The translations under genes were made by a program, and so were the position numbers. Below the pieces are notes generated by a model. That model was not told the origin of the DNA and did no database searches. It worked only from the letters and a program-made list of their open reading frames with translations. This document shows positions 51,181 through 59,713 of a stretch of DNA of 64,000 nucleotides, piece after piece. The DNA is taken from the NCBI RefSeq assembly GCF_001619615.1, contig NZ_LQQP01000001.1, positions 62,001-126,000 of the forward strand. The letters run 5' to 3'. The DNA comes from Microbacterium sp. T32 (lineage in GTDB: Bacteria > Actinomycetota > Actinomycetes > Actinomycetales > Microbacteriaceae). Position 1 is the stretch's first letter. Every line of letters begins with the position of its first letter.

Positions 51181-51295
51181 GCAGGCAGCGAGGAGTCCGC
51201 GCGACTTCGTCTCGAGGAACGACGCGGCGCCACGGGGGATGACGTCTCAGCAGGCGGCGAGGAGTTCGCGCGACTTCGTCTCGAGGAACGACACG
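51181..51295. repeat. 46-bp direct repeat with 69-bp period at the end of the 115-residue gene
   Basis: Copies 51181-51226 and 51250-51295 agree at 43 of 46 positions. The second copy is the last 15 codons plus stop region of the gene at 51247; the first lies just beyond its stop. The period is a multiple of three, so the duplicated copy stays in frame, but the stop now precedes it. Confidence 0.85.
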
Positions 51296-51594
51296 AGCGC
51301 GCCGAGGACGTTCAGCTCGTTGCCGAGGTTGACGATCTCGACGGCCGTGAGCACGATCGTCGTGTCGCGGGCCTCCATGGTCGCCGACCAGCGTCCATCG
51401 CTCCCGGCGATCGGCTGCAGGTAGGTGATCGTGGCGGCCTCGCTGAGGTCGACGACGATCAGGCCGCGGTTGACGTCGGTCTCGTCCTGCTGTTCGAGCA
51501 CGCGGATGTCGCTGCCGGTCAGGTAGCCGAGGCCGCGGAACTCTTCGAGCCACTCCTCGAGCAACTGCATGTCCAGCAGATCACGTACAGGCAC
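51247..51594 (-). CDS. 115-residue hypothetical protein
   Basis: Start GTG at 51594 with ACGGAG upstream. The N-terminus VRDLLDMQLLEEWLEEFRGL is helical and is followed by an alternating beta pattern (GLIVVDLSEAATITYLQPI, TTIVLTAVEIVNLGN) and a final helix SFLETKSRELLAAC. No family is recognised; it looks like a compact soluble alpha/beta protein. Its 3' end has been duplicated downstream. The next gene upstream is the DUF7882 protein in the same orientation. Confidence 0.65.
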   Translation of the reverse strand: MPVRDLLDMQLLEEWLEEFRGLGYLTGSDIRVLEQQDETDVNRGLIVVDLSEAATITYLQPIAGSDGRWSATMEARDTTIVLTAVEIVNLGNELNVLGALVSFLETKSRELLAAC

Positions 51595-51688
51595 AACACA
51601 CTCCGTCTCGGGCGCGCGACATGCGCTCGAGCCATTATCCCGGCTGCCACCCGGGAAAGGGCGTGTGCGGCGGGCTTATCCGCGGTTT

Positions 51689-52075
51689 CTATGCGGCGCG
51701 CACCGCGCGCACCGCGCGCACGGGGCGACGGGCCGGCGCCTGCGAACTCGACGCGCGCGAGACCAACTGCTCGTCGTTCTCCCACGTGCGCAGGTCGATG
51801 ACGAGACCGGCGGAGGCGTTCGCCTGGTCGGCCAGCGCGCGGAGGTATTCGCCCACGAGCTGTTCGGGTTCGGTGGAGATGAAGACGAAGCGCATCGGGA
51901 TGGAGGGGTGCAGCCAGATCGCTGAGCGTCCCGCGGTGTCGGGGTCGCCGGTCCAGGTGAGGGTGAAGGACTCGTTGCGTCGGAGCTTGGTGGCGGTGAT
52001 CACCTTGACGTAGGCCAGCAGACGGTCGGGGAAGGTCACCGGAGAGGCATCGGTGCCGTAGTAGAGACGGGCCAT
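51689..52075 (-). CDS. DUF7882 family small protein
   Basis: 128 aa from the ATG at 52075, preceded by TACGGT. The pattern MARLYYGTDASPVTFPDRLL, VKVITATKLRRNESFTLTW, GRSAIWLHPSIPMRFVF and LRALADQANASAGLVI is that of a short Microbacteriaceae family present in many copies per genome. It is sometimes mis-annotated as an ATP-dependent DNA ligase. Function unknown; often growth-condition regulated. The last residues are encoded by a 9-bp tandem repeat (RAVRAVRAA), a likely slippage site. Confidence 0.8.
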   Translation of the reverse strand: MARLYYGTDASPVTFPDRLLAYVKVITATKLRRNESFTLTWTGDPDTAGRSAIWLHPSIPMRFVFISTEPEQLVGEYLRALADQANASAGLVIDLRTWENDEQLVSRASSSQAPARRPVRAVRAVRAA

Positions 52076-52081
52076 GTCGCG

Positions 52082-52087
52082 ACCGTA
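52082..52087 (-). promoter_or_regulatory. Leaderless -10 box (TACGGT) of the DUF7882 gene
   Basis: Six nt before the ATG at 52075 and 4 bp from the AT-rich palindrome. Confidence 0.5.
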
Positions 52088-52091
52088 GCAC

Positions 52092-52110
52092 TATTTAAAC
52101 GAGTTAAATA
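52092..52110. promoter_or_regulatory. AT-rich palindrome TATTTAA-ACGAG-TTAAATA (probable MarR operator)
   Basis: A perfect 7-bp inverted repeat with 5-nt spacer in otherwise GC-rich DNA, in the divergent gap between the DUF7882 gene and the MarR-type gene. A related half site GTTTAA lies at 52131-52136. Binding by the adjacent MarR protein and control of both genes is inference from position and symmetry. Confidence 0.7.
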
Positions 52111-52147
52111 ACCCTCTGAAATATTCACAGGTTTAATCAGCTCTGAC

Positions 52148-52153
52148 TAGGGT
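52148..52153 (+). promoter_or_regulatory. Leaderless -10 box (TAGGGT) of the marR-type gene
   Basis: Seven nt before the ATG at 52161 (spacer GGATGCC); it excludes the GTG at 52152. Confidence 0.55.
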
Positions 52154-52160
52154 GGATGCC

Positions 52161-52589
52161 ATGTCCCCCCGGCCCGCTCTCTCCACGGCGCTCGACGCCT
52201 ACATCGAGGCGCGGCGCTCCGCCGAGGCCGCCACCCGCGCCGAGCTGCGCCTCAGCGAGACCGAGGTGCGTGCGCTGCTGCGGATCCGCGAGCAGCCCGG
52301 CATCCGTCCGTCCGCTTTACGGGATCATCTAGGGGTCACGTCGGCCGGTGTCACGACGCTCGTCGACCGACTCGTCGAGCGCGGCCTTCTGCGCCGCGAA
52401 CTCGACACCGAGGATCGCCGGGTCAACCACATCCACCTCGAGGTCGACCTGTCCGCGATGCCGTGGGCGCAGCTCGACCGCTTCGCCCGTGACCTCGACG
52501 ACGCCATCGCGGCGGAACCCGCGGCCGCGGCGAACGCCTTCGCCGAGACGCTGCAGCGGATCACGGGAGAGGTTCTGGCCCGGCACTGA
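52161..52589 (+). CDS. MarR family transcriptional regulator
   Basis: 142 aa. Winged helix: LSETEVRALLRIREQPGIRPSALRDHL, GVTSAGVTTLVDRLVERGLL (recognition), RRELDTEDRRVNHIHL (wing). Short flanking helices provide dimerisation. It probably represses itself and the divergent DUF7882 gene through the AT-rich palindrome at 52092. Its 3' end overlaps the convergent LysR gene by 29 nt. The ligand is unknown. Confidence 0.9.
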   Translation: MSPRPALSTALDAYIEARRSAEAATRAELRLSETEVRALLRIREQPGIRPSALRDHLGVTSAGVTTLVDRLVERGLLRRELDTEDRRVNHIHLEVDLSAMPWAQLDRFARDLDDAIAAEPAAAANAFAETLQRITGEVLARH

Positions 52590-53475
52590 TCCCCGGGATG
52601 CGGGCGAACGCGTCCTCGAGTGCCGTGCGCACCGCGCGGATGCCGGGCCGGTCGGCCGTCCCCCGCCGCACCGCGGTGAAGATCTCGCGGCGCGGCTGCC
52701 CGGGCAGGTCGATCGAGCGGGTCGTGGGTTCGTCGCCGCCGAACACCAGGGCGGGGATCATCCCCACGGCATGGCCGGATGCCACGAGCCGGACGTGCGC
52801 GGTGAGATCGGCGAGCTCGAAGCGCACGTCGGGCTCGAATCCGGCGGCGCGGCACTGCTGCGTCGCCCATTGCCGGGCGGCGGTGCCCTCGGGTTCCATC
52901 ACCCACGCCCGATCGCGGAGGTCGGCGAGCGAACGGGCGGGGTCCCCCGGGCCGACGGCGAGGCGGATGGCATCCCTCCCCAGGGCGCGGCGGTCGAGGA
53001 GCGCGCGCTGCTCGCGCGTGTGACCGGGGTACTGCTCGGCGACGGCGAGGTCGAAGCCTCGCGCGGCGACCTCGAACAGCCCCTCCTCGGGTGCGAGCTC
53101 GGAGATCTCCACGCGCAGGCGCGGCTCCGACTCGGCGAGAGCGTCGAGGGCGCGCGGAACCAGGCCGTGAGCGGCGGACTGCATGACCGCGAGGCGGACG
53201 GGCGCGAGCGAGGGCTGCAGGGACTCGAGTTCGGCCCGTGCTGCCTCGTCGGCGGCGAGCATGCGGGCCGCGTGGGCGGCGAGCGCCTCGCCCTGGGCGG
53301 TGAGACGGACGCGGCGGCCGTCGGGTTCGAGCAGAGCGACGCCCGCGTCGCGTTCCAACTGAGCGAGCTGCTGCGAGATCGTCGAGGGGCTGAACGACAG
53401 GGCCTCCGCGACGGCGGCGAGGGTGCCGCGCATCGACAGCTCGTGCAGCAGACGCAGACGGCGGAGATCGAACAT
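52561..53475 (-). CDS. LysR family transcriptional regulator
   Basis: 304 aa. N-terminal helix-turn-helix LRLLHELSMRGTLAAVAEAL, FSPSTISQQLAQLERDAGV is typical, with a periplasmic-binding-like effector domain after residue 90. A GAAGGGG site precedes the ATG at 53475. It is divergent from putA with 99 bp between starts, so control of proline catabolism is the obvious proposal; the effector (proline or a derivative) is inferred. Confidence 0.9.
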   Translation of the reverse strand: MFDLRRLRLLHELSMRGTLAAVAEALSFSPSTISQQLAQLERDAGVALLEPDGRRVRLTAQGEALAAHAARMLAADEAARAELESLQPSLAPVRLAVMQSAAHGLVPRALDALAESEPRLRVEISELAPEEGLFEVAARGFDLAVAEQYPGHTREQRALLDRRALGRDAIRLAVGPGDPARSLADLRDRAWVMEPEGTAARQWATQQCRAAGFEPDVRFELADLTAHVRLVASGHAVGMIPALVFGGDEPTTRSIDLPGQPRREIFTAVRRGTADRPGIRAVRTALEDAFARIPGISAGPEPLP

Positions 53476-53574
53476 GGATGCCCCTTCGGTTTCATCGAGC
53501 GATACCCGTCACAAATCATCGCTTTTCTCGAATCGTACGCCACCGCACACTGAGGTCATCGAGGAAGGAACGCC

Positions 53575-56500
53575 ATGTCGCTCACCGATGTCACCCGTTC
53601 CGAGGTCGCTCCCGCCGACCTCGCCGACGAGGCCGTCGCGCTCGTCCGCCGCTGGCTCGCCGAGAGCCGCGACGAGCCCGTGGATGCCGCCGCCACGCGG
53701 TTGGCCGGGGTGCTGCGCGATCCGAACGGACTCGCGTTCACCGTCGGCTTCGTCGACGGGGTCGTACGGCCCGAGGACCTCCGCGTCGCGGCGGCCAACC
53801 TCGCGGGGCTCGCGCCGCTCGTGCCGGGCTTCCTCCCACTGCACCTCAAGGCCGCGATCCGCCTCGGGGCGCTGACGGCGCCGCTCCTGCCGCGGGTCGT
53901 TGTCCCGGCCGCGCGGGCGGCGCTGCGCTCGATGGTGCGGCATCTCATCGTCGACGCGAGCGACCGCCGGCTCGGCGACGCCATCGCGGCGATCCGCGGG
54001 CGCGGTGAGGGGATCCGGCTCAACGTGAACCTCTTGGGTGAGGCCATCCTCGGCAAGAAGGAGGCCGCGCGGAGGCTCGAGGGCACCCGACGGCTGCTCG
54101 CCCGCGACGACGTCGACTACGTCTCGATCAAGGTCTCCTCGACGGTCGCGCCCCACACGCCGTGGGCGTTCGACGCGGCCGTCGCCGATGCCGTCTCGGC
54201 CCTCCGGCCGCTGTACCGCGTGGCCAAGGAGACCGGCACTTTCCTCAACCTCGACATGGAGGAGTTCAAAGACCTCGACCTGACCCTCGCCGTGTTCGAG
54301 ACGCTTCTCGGGGAGCCCGAGTTCCACGGGGTCGAGGCGGGGATCGTGCTGCAGGCGTACCTGCCGGACGCCCTCGCCGCCATGATCCGCCTGCAGGAAT
54401 GGACCGCCGCGCGGGTGGCATCCGGGGGTGCTCCGATCAAGGTCCGCGTCGTCAAGGGTGCGAACCTGCCGATGGAGCGCGTGGATGCCGACGTGCACGA
54501 CTGGCCGCTCGCGACCTGGCCCTCGAAGCAGGCGACGGATGCCTCGTACAAGGCGGTGCTCGACTACGCGCTGAGGCCCGAGCACACCGCGCACGTGCGT
54601 ATCGGCGTGGCCGGGCACAACCTCTTCGACGTCGCGCTCGCGTGGCTCCTCGCCGAGCGGCGCGGGGTCACGGGCGGCATCGACGTGGAGATGCTCCTCG
54701 GCATGGCGACGGCGCAGCAGGCGGTCGTGCGGCGCACGGTCGGGTCGATCCTGCTGTACACGCCGGTGGTGCACCCGCAGGAATTCGACGTCGCGATCGC
54801 GTACCTGATCCGGCGCCTCGAGGAGGGCGCGTCCAGCGAGAACTTCATGTCGGCCGTGTTCGACCTCGGCACGCACGAGGCGCTGTTCGCGCGCGAGCGC
54901 GACCGGTTCCTCGCGTCGCTCGCCGATATGCCGACGGGGGTTCCGGCGTCGCACCGCGTGCAGGACCGCACGGCCGCGCCCGAGCCGGCGCCGCGCGACG
55001 GATTCCGCAATACGCCCGACTCCGATCCGGCGATCGCGGCGAACCGCGCGTGGGCCGGACGGATCGTGACGCGGATGGCGACCTCACGGCTCGGGGCCGA
55101 CACGATCGCCGCGCACACGGTGACCGACGAGTCCGTGCTCGATGAGCGGATCCGCGCGGCTGCGGCCGCCGCCGTCGCCTGGCGAGAGCTGGGCGCCGAC
55201 GCGCGCGCCGAGATCCTGCACCGCGCGGGCGACGCGCTCGAAGCGCGCCGGGCCGAGCTCATCGAGGTCATGGGTGCCGAGTGCGGCAAAGTCGTCGAGC
55301 AGAGCGACCCCGAGGTGTCCGAGGCGATCGACTTCGCGCACTATTACGCCGAGCAGGGGGGACGCCTCGAGCGGGTCGACGGCGCCCGGTTCACGCCCGC
55401 AGGACTGACGGTGGTGACACCGCCGTGGAACTTCCCCGTCGCGATCCCCGCCGGGTCCACGCTCGCCGCGCTCGCCGCCGGGTCGGCCGTCGTCATCAAG
55501 CCCGCGGCGCTCGCCGAACGCTCCGGGGCGGTGATGGTGGAGGCGCTGTGGGAAGCCGGCATCCCGCGCGATGTCCTGACGCTCGTGCAGGTGTCCGAGA
55601 ACGACCTCGGCCGGCAGTTGCTCACGCACCCGGCGGTCGATCGCGTGGTGCTCACGGGCGCGTACGAGACCGCGGAGCTGTTCCGCTCGTTCCGTCCCGA
55701 CCTGCCGCTGCTCGCGGAGACGAGCGGCAAGAACGCCGTCATCGTGACCCCGAGCGCCGACCTCGACCTCGCCGCGAAGGACGTCGCCCTGTCGGCGTTC
55801 GGCCACGCGGGTCAGAAGTGCTCGGCGGCCTCCCTCGTCGTGCTCGTCGGTTCCGTCGCGACCTCCCGCCGCTTCCGCGACCAGCTCGTCGACGCGGTCG
55901 AATCCCTGGAGGTCGGGATGCCGTGGGACGACGCCGCGCGCGTCGGACCGCTCATCGAACCCGCGCAGGGCAAGCTGCTGCGCGCGCTGACGACCCTCGA
56001 GCCCGGGCAGCGCTGGGTCGTCGAGCCGCGCCGTCTCGACGAGGACGGGCGCCTGTGGCGTCCCGGCATCCGCGAGGGCGTGCAGCCGGGGAGCGAGTTC
56101 CACCGGACCGAGTACTTCGGGCCGGTGCTGGGGATCATGACGGCCGAGACCCTCGACGAGGCGATCGACATCGTCAACGCCATCGAGTACGGCCTGACGT
56201 CGGGCCTGCACGCCCTCGACGAGACCGAGATCCAGCGCTGGCTCGCGCGGATCGAGGCCGGCAACGCATACGTCAACCGGGGCACGACCGGGGCGATCGT
56301 GCAGCGGCAGCCGTTCGGCGGCTGGAAGAAATCCGCGGTGGGTGCCGGGACCAAGGCCGGCGGCCCGCACTACCTCTTCGGGTTCGGATCGTGGACGGAT
56401 GCCGAGGCATCGGCGCCGCGGCTCGCCGACGCCCTCGCGGGGCCGGCGTGTGCGGCCGTGCCCGCCGCGGATCGGGAGTGGCTGGCATCCGCCCTCGCCT

Positions 56501-57009
56501 CCGACGCCGCGGTGTGGGCGTCGGAGTTCTCCGTGGCCCGGGACGTCACGGGGCTGGAGTCGGAGCAGAACGTGCTCCGCTACGGCGCCGTGCCGGTCAC
56601 GGTGCGGCTCGAGGACGCGGCCGACGTCGCGCTCGTGCGCGTGGTCGCGGCGGGCGTGCGGGCGGGGTCCGCGGTCACCGTGAGCGCCGGCCGCGAGCTG
56701 ACCCCCGCCGTGCGGGCGTGGCTCGAGGGCGCGGGCGTCGCCTACGACATCGAGGACGCCGCCGCCTGGGCGCGGCGCGCGGCGCGGCTCGCGCGCACCG
56801 GCGGCCGGGTGCGGTTGCTCGGGGGCTCGGTCGAGCGCTTCGCCGCGGACACCGCTGGATCTCCCGCGGTGGCGCTGTACGCCGGCGATCCGACCCGAGC
56901 CGGGGAAGTGGAGATGCTCCCGTTCCTGCGCGAACAGGCCGTCTCCATTACCGCCCATCGCTTCGGGACGCCCCGCCGGTACGTCGTGCCGTCGTTGGTC
57001 AGGGCGTGA
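53575..57009 (+). CDS. putA: Bifunctional proline dehydrogenase / L-glutamate gamma-semialdehyde dehydrogenase
   Basis: 1144 aa. The N-terminal FAD domain (about 60-470) is a proline dehydrogenase barrel with RLNVNLLGEAILGKKEAARR, DYVSIKVSS and a C-terminal YLIRRLEEGASSENFMSAVF substrate block. The second domain (about 510-960) is an NAD-dependent aldehyde dehydrogenase: PWNFPVAIPAG, Glu715 in LLAETSGKNA, Cys749 in AGQKCSAASLV. A C-terminal ALDH-superfamily-like extension of about 180 residues follows. It has no N-terminal DNA-binding domain, so it is not itself a repressor; control is probably by the divergent LysR protein. GAAGGAA precedes the ATG. Confidence 0.95.
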   Translation: MSLTDVTRSEVAPADLADEAVALVRRWLAESRDEPVDAAATRLAGVLRDPNGLAFTVGFVDGVVRPEDLRVAAANLAGLAPLVPGFLPLHLKAAIRLGALTAPLLPRVVVPAARAALRSMVRHLIVDASDRRLGDAIAAIRGRGEGIRLNVNLLGEAILGKKEAARRLEGTRRLLARDDVDYVSIKVSSTVAPHTPWAFDAAVADAVSALRPLYRVAKETGTFLNLDMEEFKDLDLTLAVFETLLGEPEFHGVEAGIVLQAYLPDALAAMIRLQEWTAARVASGGAPIKVRVVKGANLPMERVDADVHDWPLATWPSKQATDASYKAVLDYALRPEHTAHVRIGVAGHNLFDVALAWLLAERRGVTGGIDVEMLLGMATAQQAVVRRTVGSILLYTPVVHPQEFDVAIAYLIRRLEEGASSENFMSAVFDLGTHEALFARERDRFLASLADMPTGVPASHRVQDRTAAPEPAPRDGFRNTPDSDPAIAANRAWAGRIVTRMATSRLGADTIAAHTVTDESVLDERIRAAAAAAVAWRELGADARAEILHRAGDALEARRAELIEVMGAECGKVVEQSDPEVSEAIDFAHYYAEQGGRLERVDGARFTPAGLTVVTPPWNFPVAIPAGSTLAALAAGSAVVIKPAALAERSGAVMVEALWEAGIPRDVLTLVQVSENDLGRQLLTHPAVDRVVLTGAYETAELFRSFRPDLPLLAETSGKNAVIVTPSADLDLAAKDVALSAFGHAGQKCSAASLVVLVGSVATSRRFRDQLVDAVESLEVGMPWDDAARVGPLIEPAQGKLLRALTTLEPGQRWVVEPRRLDEDGRLWRPGIREGVQPGSEFHRTEYFGPVLGIMTAETLDEAIDIVNAIEYGLTSGLHALDETEIQRWLARIEAGNAYVNRGTTGAIVQRQPFGGWKKSAVGAGTKAGGPHYLFGFGSWTDAEASAPRLADALAGPACAAVPAADREWLASALASDAAVWASEFSVARDVTGLESEQNVLRYGAVPVTVRLEDAADVALVRVVAAGVRAGSAVTVSAGRELTPAVRAWLEGAGVAYDIEDAAAWARRAARLARTGGRVRLLGGSVERFAADTAGSPAVALYAGDPTRAGEVEMLPFLREQAVSITAHRFGTPRRYVVPSLVRA

Positions 57010-57032
57010 CCCGGCTCAGGGCCTGACCCGGC

Positions 57033-57707
57033 TCACGTCGTGCCGCGGGACGCGACCCGTTCCGCGGCACGGCCGACCGACGCAGGAGCCGGGGTTCCCG
57101 GAACGGTCTGCGGCGCGGTGACCGGGTCGCCCGCGACGACCCGCAGCGGCAGCTCGCCCGCCCAGACCGCGCGATCCTCGCCGTCGCCGTCCTCCTCGAC
57201 CTCGGATCCGGCGTTGTCCTTGACGCTGGCCTCCGCGAGCGGCAATCGCAGCACGAGCGTCGCGGCCAGTTCACGGGCGGTCATCGGCCGGACCTCGGCG
57301 GCGCGTCCCGGCAGGAGGCGCTCCGACAGGGCGAGCAAGGCATCCTCCTTCTCCTCCGCCGGAACGACGGATGCCACCCCGTAAACGACCGCGCAGCGGT
57401 AGCGCATCGAGCTGTCGAACAGCGAGCGGGCGTACTTCAGGCCGAGCAGGTGCGTCACGGTGAGGCACACCGGCGCTCCCGCGGCGATCCGTCGGAAGAA
57501 GTCGCTGCCCGTCGATCCGTGGATCAGGACGTCGTCGCCGTCGCGGCCGATCCCGACCGGGAGGGCCACCGGCCGTCCGTCGCGCACGATCGCGAGGGTC
57601 GCCGAGAGCGCGCCGTCAATGATGTCGTAGAGGGCTGCACGGTCGGTGACCTGGTACTGCGGCAGTCGCCGGACGCGGGTGAGAGGGGTGACGGGAAGGT
57701 CGGTCAT
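57033..57707 (-). CDS. Pyridoxamine 5'-phosphate oxidase family (flavin-binding split-barrel) protein
   Basis: 224 aa. The split barrel is indicated by LATLAIVRDGRPVALPVGIG-like strands, SDFFRRIAAGAPVCLTVTHL and SMRYRCAVVYGVAS. It groups with FMN- or F420-binding PNPOx-like proteins, not clearly with PdxH itself. The C-terminal 60 residues are Pro/Thr-rich and probably disordered. It is divergent from the PdxR/MocR regulator, consistent with a vitamin B6-linked or regulator-controlled role, which is inference. A 17-bp tandem duplication (57000-57033) lies at its end. Confidence 0.82.
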   Translation of the reverse strand: MTDLPVTPLTRVRRLPQYQVTDRAALYDIIDGALSATLAIVRDGRPVALPVGIGRDGDDVLIHGSTGSDFFRRIAAGAPVCLTVTHLLGLKYARSLFDSSMRYRCAVVYGVASVVPAEEKEDALLALSERLLPGRAAEVRPMTARELAATLVLRLPLAEASVKDNAGSEVEEDGDGEDRAVWAGELPLRVVAGDPVTAPQTVPGTPAPASVGRAAERVASRGTT

Positions 57708-57801
57708 GTCCCGATTTCACCGCGCGGAGTGGTCTGATCCATAGGCCGATTCCTGGAGAACCGGGTGGACCAGTTCCCGGGCCGATGGGAGGCTCGCATC
57801 C

Positions 57802-59214
57802 ATGATCTCCGTCGGCATCCTGGATCGGTCGTCGCCCGTGCCGCTGCACGCGCAGTTGACGCAGGGGCTTCGCGTCGCCGTCGTGGAAGGGCGACTGGCC
57901 GCGGGGGAGACGCTGCCGTCGACGCGCGCGTTCGCCGATGACCTGGGTGTCGCGCGCGGCACCGTCGTCGCCGCCTACGAGACCCTTGTCGGGGAGGGAT
58001 ACCTGCTCGCGCGCCCGGGTGCCCGGACGGTCGTGGCCGAGCTTCCGCGGTCGCCGGTCGTGAGCGCCGAGGTGCCCGCACCGACCGCCGCGGTGGCGTC
58101 GTCGGTGGTCGACCTCCGTCCGGGACGGCCGGGATCGCGGGGACTCGCCGACGCCGCGTGGCGGTCGGCGTGGCGGCGGGCCAGCGCCGTCGACCCCGCG
58201 TCCGACGTCGAAGACGAGCGAGGCCTGCCGGCGCTGCGGAGCGAGATCGCCCGGCATCTCGGACGCACGCGCGGCGTGACGGTCGACCCCGGCGACGTGA
58301 TCGTGACCGCGGGGACGAGCGACGCCCTTCTCCTGACGGCGCTCGCGCTGCCCTCGCGACGGTCGGTCGGCGTCCGGCGCGTCGGCGTCGAGAATCCGGG
58401 GTATCCGCGGGTGCGCACGATCCTCGGTCGGCTCGGGATCGAGATGATCCCGCTGCCCGTGACCCTCCAGACCGGATGGGACCTGGATGCCATCGAGCAG
58501 CACCACGATCTGGATGCCATCGTCGTCACGCCCCACCATCATTACCCGCTCGGAAATCGGTGGGATGCTGCGGCCCGCGCCCGTCTGATCGCCTGGGCCC
58601 GCCAACACGGGACCGTCGTCATCGAGGACGACTACGACAGCGAGTTTCCCCACGGTCGCGCGCCGCTGCCGCCGCTGAGACTGCTGGATCCGGGCGGCGT
58701 GGTTCTCGTCGGGACCCTGTCCAAGGTGCTGACGCCGGCCCTGCGGTTCGGATGGATCATCGCGTCCGGGGAGATGCGGGAGCGTCTGTGGGCGGCGCGG
58801 GCGGATCTCGATTCCTCGGTGTCCTCGGTCACGCAGGAGGCGCTCGCCGTGTACCTCGCCGATGGTTCGCTCGCCCGCCACGTGGCTCGTCGTCGCCGCG
58901 ACTACCGCCATCGGCGGCACCTCGTGCTCGAGGCGCTCGGGGCGACCGCCGGGGTGACTCTCACGGCTATGAACGGCGGGCTCCACGCCGTCGCGCTCCT
59001 GGTGGATGCGTCACCGGATGACGAGTCGCGGATCGTGGCGGAGATCGCGGCGCGGGGAGTGCTCGTCGCCGGGCTCGGCGACTACGCCTTCCCGGGTGTG
59101 CCGACGGACCTTCCGCCGGGCATCGTCCTCGGCTACGCCGAGCCGCCCACCGTTCGGCTGACGGAGGCGCTGTCGGTGATTGCCGAGGTGCTCGGACGCC
59201 GAGGGAGTCCCTGA
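57802..59214 (+). CDS. MocR/PdxR family regulator (GntR DNA-binding domain fused to aminotransferase fold)
   Basis: 470 aa. Residues 1-75 are a winged helix (VPLHAQLTQGLRVAVVEGRL, LPSTRAFADDLGVARGTVVA). The rest is a fold-type I aminotransferase domain with EDDYDSEF and the PLP lysine Lys308 in GTLSKVLTPALRFGW. Such proteins sense pyridoxal phosphate and activate B6 synthesis or related genes. The divergent PNPOx-like gene is its probable target. A GGGAGG site precedes the ATG at 57802. Confidence 0.92.
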   Translation: MISVGILDRSSPVPLHAQLTQGLRVAVVEGRLAAGETLPSTRAFADDLGVARGTVVAAYETLVGEGYLLARPGARTVVAELPRSPVVSAEVPAPTAAVASSVVDLRPGRPGSRGLADAAWRSAWRRASAVDPASDVEDERGLPALRSEIARHLGRTRGVTVDPGDVIVTAGTSDALLLTALALPSRRSVGVRRVGVENPGYPRVRTILGRLGIEMIPLPVTLQTGWDLDAIEQHHDLDAIVVTPHHHYPLGNRWDAAARARLIAWARQHGTVVIEDDYDSEFPHGRAPLPPLRLLDPGGVVLVGTLSKVLTPALRFGWIIASGEMRERLWAARADLDSSVSSVTQEALAVYLADGSLARHVARRRRDYRHRRHLVLEALGATAGVTLTAMNGGLHAVALLVDASPDDESRIVAEIAARGVLVAGLGDYAFPGVPTDLPPGIVLGYAEPPTVRLTEALSVIAEVLGRRGSP

Positions 59215-59348
59215 CGCCCTGTGACTGGGTGATGACGACTGGCGGGGTGATGACGACCTAAAGAGGCAGACGGAGCAGAGCGAACGCCGCGCCAGGACGG
59301 CCGCGGTGGGAGGCCCGCAGTGGAAGGGTCGCCGCCGAAGCGGGCCAG

Positions 59349-59530
59349 GCCACGGAGGGTGCCGCCACGGAGGGTGCCGCCGTGGAGCACGCGGCCGCGG
59401 AGCACGCGGCCCCGGCGTACGCGGCCAACGGGGTACGGCCACGGAGTGCGGCTACGGAGTCCAAGGAGGATGCGGCCCCGGAGCACGCGGCCCCGGGGCA
59501 CGGCCGCGGAGGGTGCGTGCACGGAGTGCG
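59349..59530. repeat. Degenerate 15-bp tandem repeat array
   Basis: About eleven units with consensus near GCCNCGGAGNACGCG, for example two GCCACGGAGGGTGCC units followed by GCCGTGGAGCACGCG and GCCGCGGAGCACGCG; a few units are shortened or lengthened. Read on the minus strand it gives G-x-x-L-x pentapeptides, reminiscent of a decayed pentapeptide-repeat gene. Confidence 0.75.
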
Positions 59531-59536
59531 CTGAAG

Positions 59537-59605
59537 AGTGGCGCTCAAGGGGGAGTGGCGCTGAAGGGGGAGTGGCGCTGCCAAAGGAGTGGTGCTGGAG
59601 GGGGT
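59537..59605. repeat. 17-bp tandem repeat array, four units
   Basis: AGTGGCGCTNAAGGGGG-like units begin at 59537, 59554, 59571 and 59588 (the last with GTGGTGCT). It follows the 15-bp array directly. Confidence 0.8.
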
Positions 59606-59713
59606 TGGGTACTGCAAAAGGAACGGGCGCTGAAGGGCGGTCGTTCAACAGCGGTCGCACGTTACAGGGGGGCGGACGATCAAACGCAGCGGTCGGACAG
59701 CCGAGCCGGTCGA

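Larger units (their letters stand above)
59215..59713. other. 499-bp intergenic region of tandem repeats
   Basis: Lies between two convergent genes. It holds a short duplication of GGGTGATGACGAC near 59226-59255, a 15-bp repeat array and a 17-bp repeat array (listed separately). Open frames through it are long because of base composition, but the 17-bp period breaks any reading frame, so I call no gene. Confidence 0.7.

Noticed and set aside
52152..52160. GTG at 52152 as the start of the marR-type gene (and the analogous GTG at 63070 for the IMPase-family gene)
   Set aside because: In both cases the codon overlaps or touches the TANNNT hexamer, while the ATG 9 nt later has the standard leaderless spacing.
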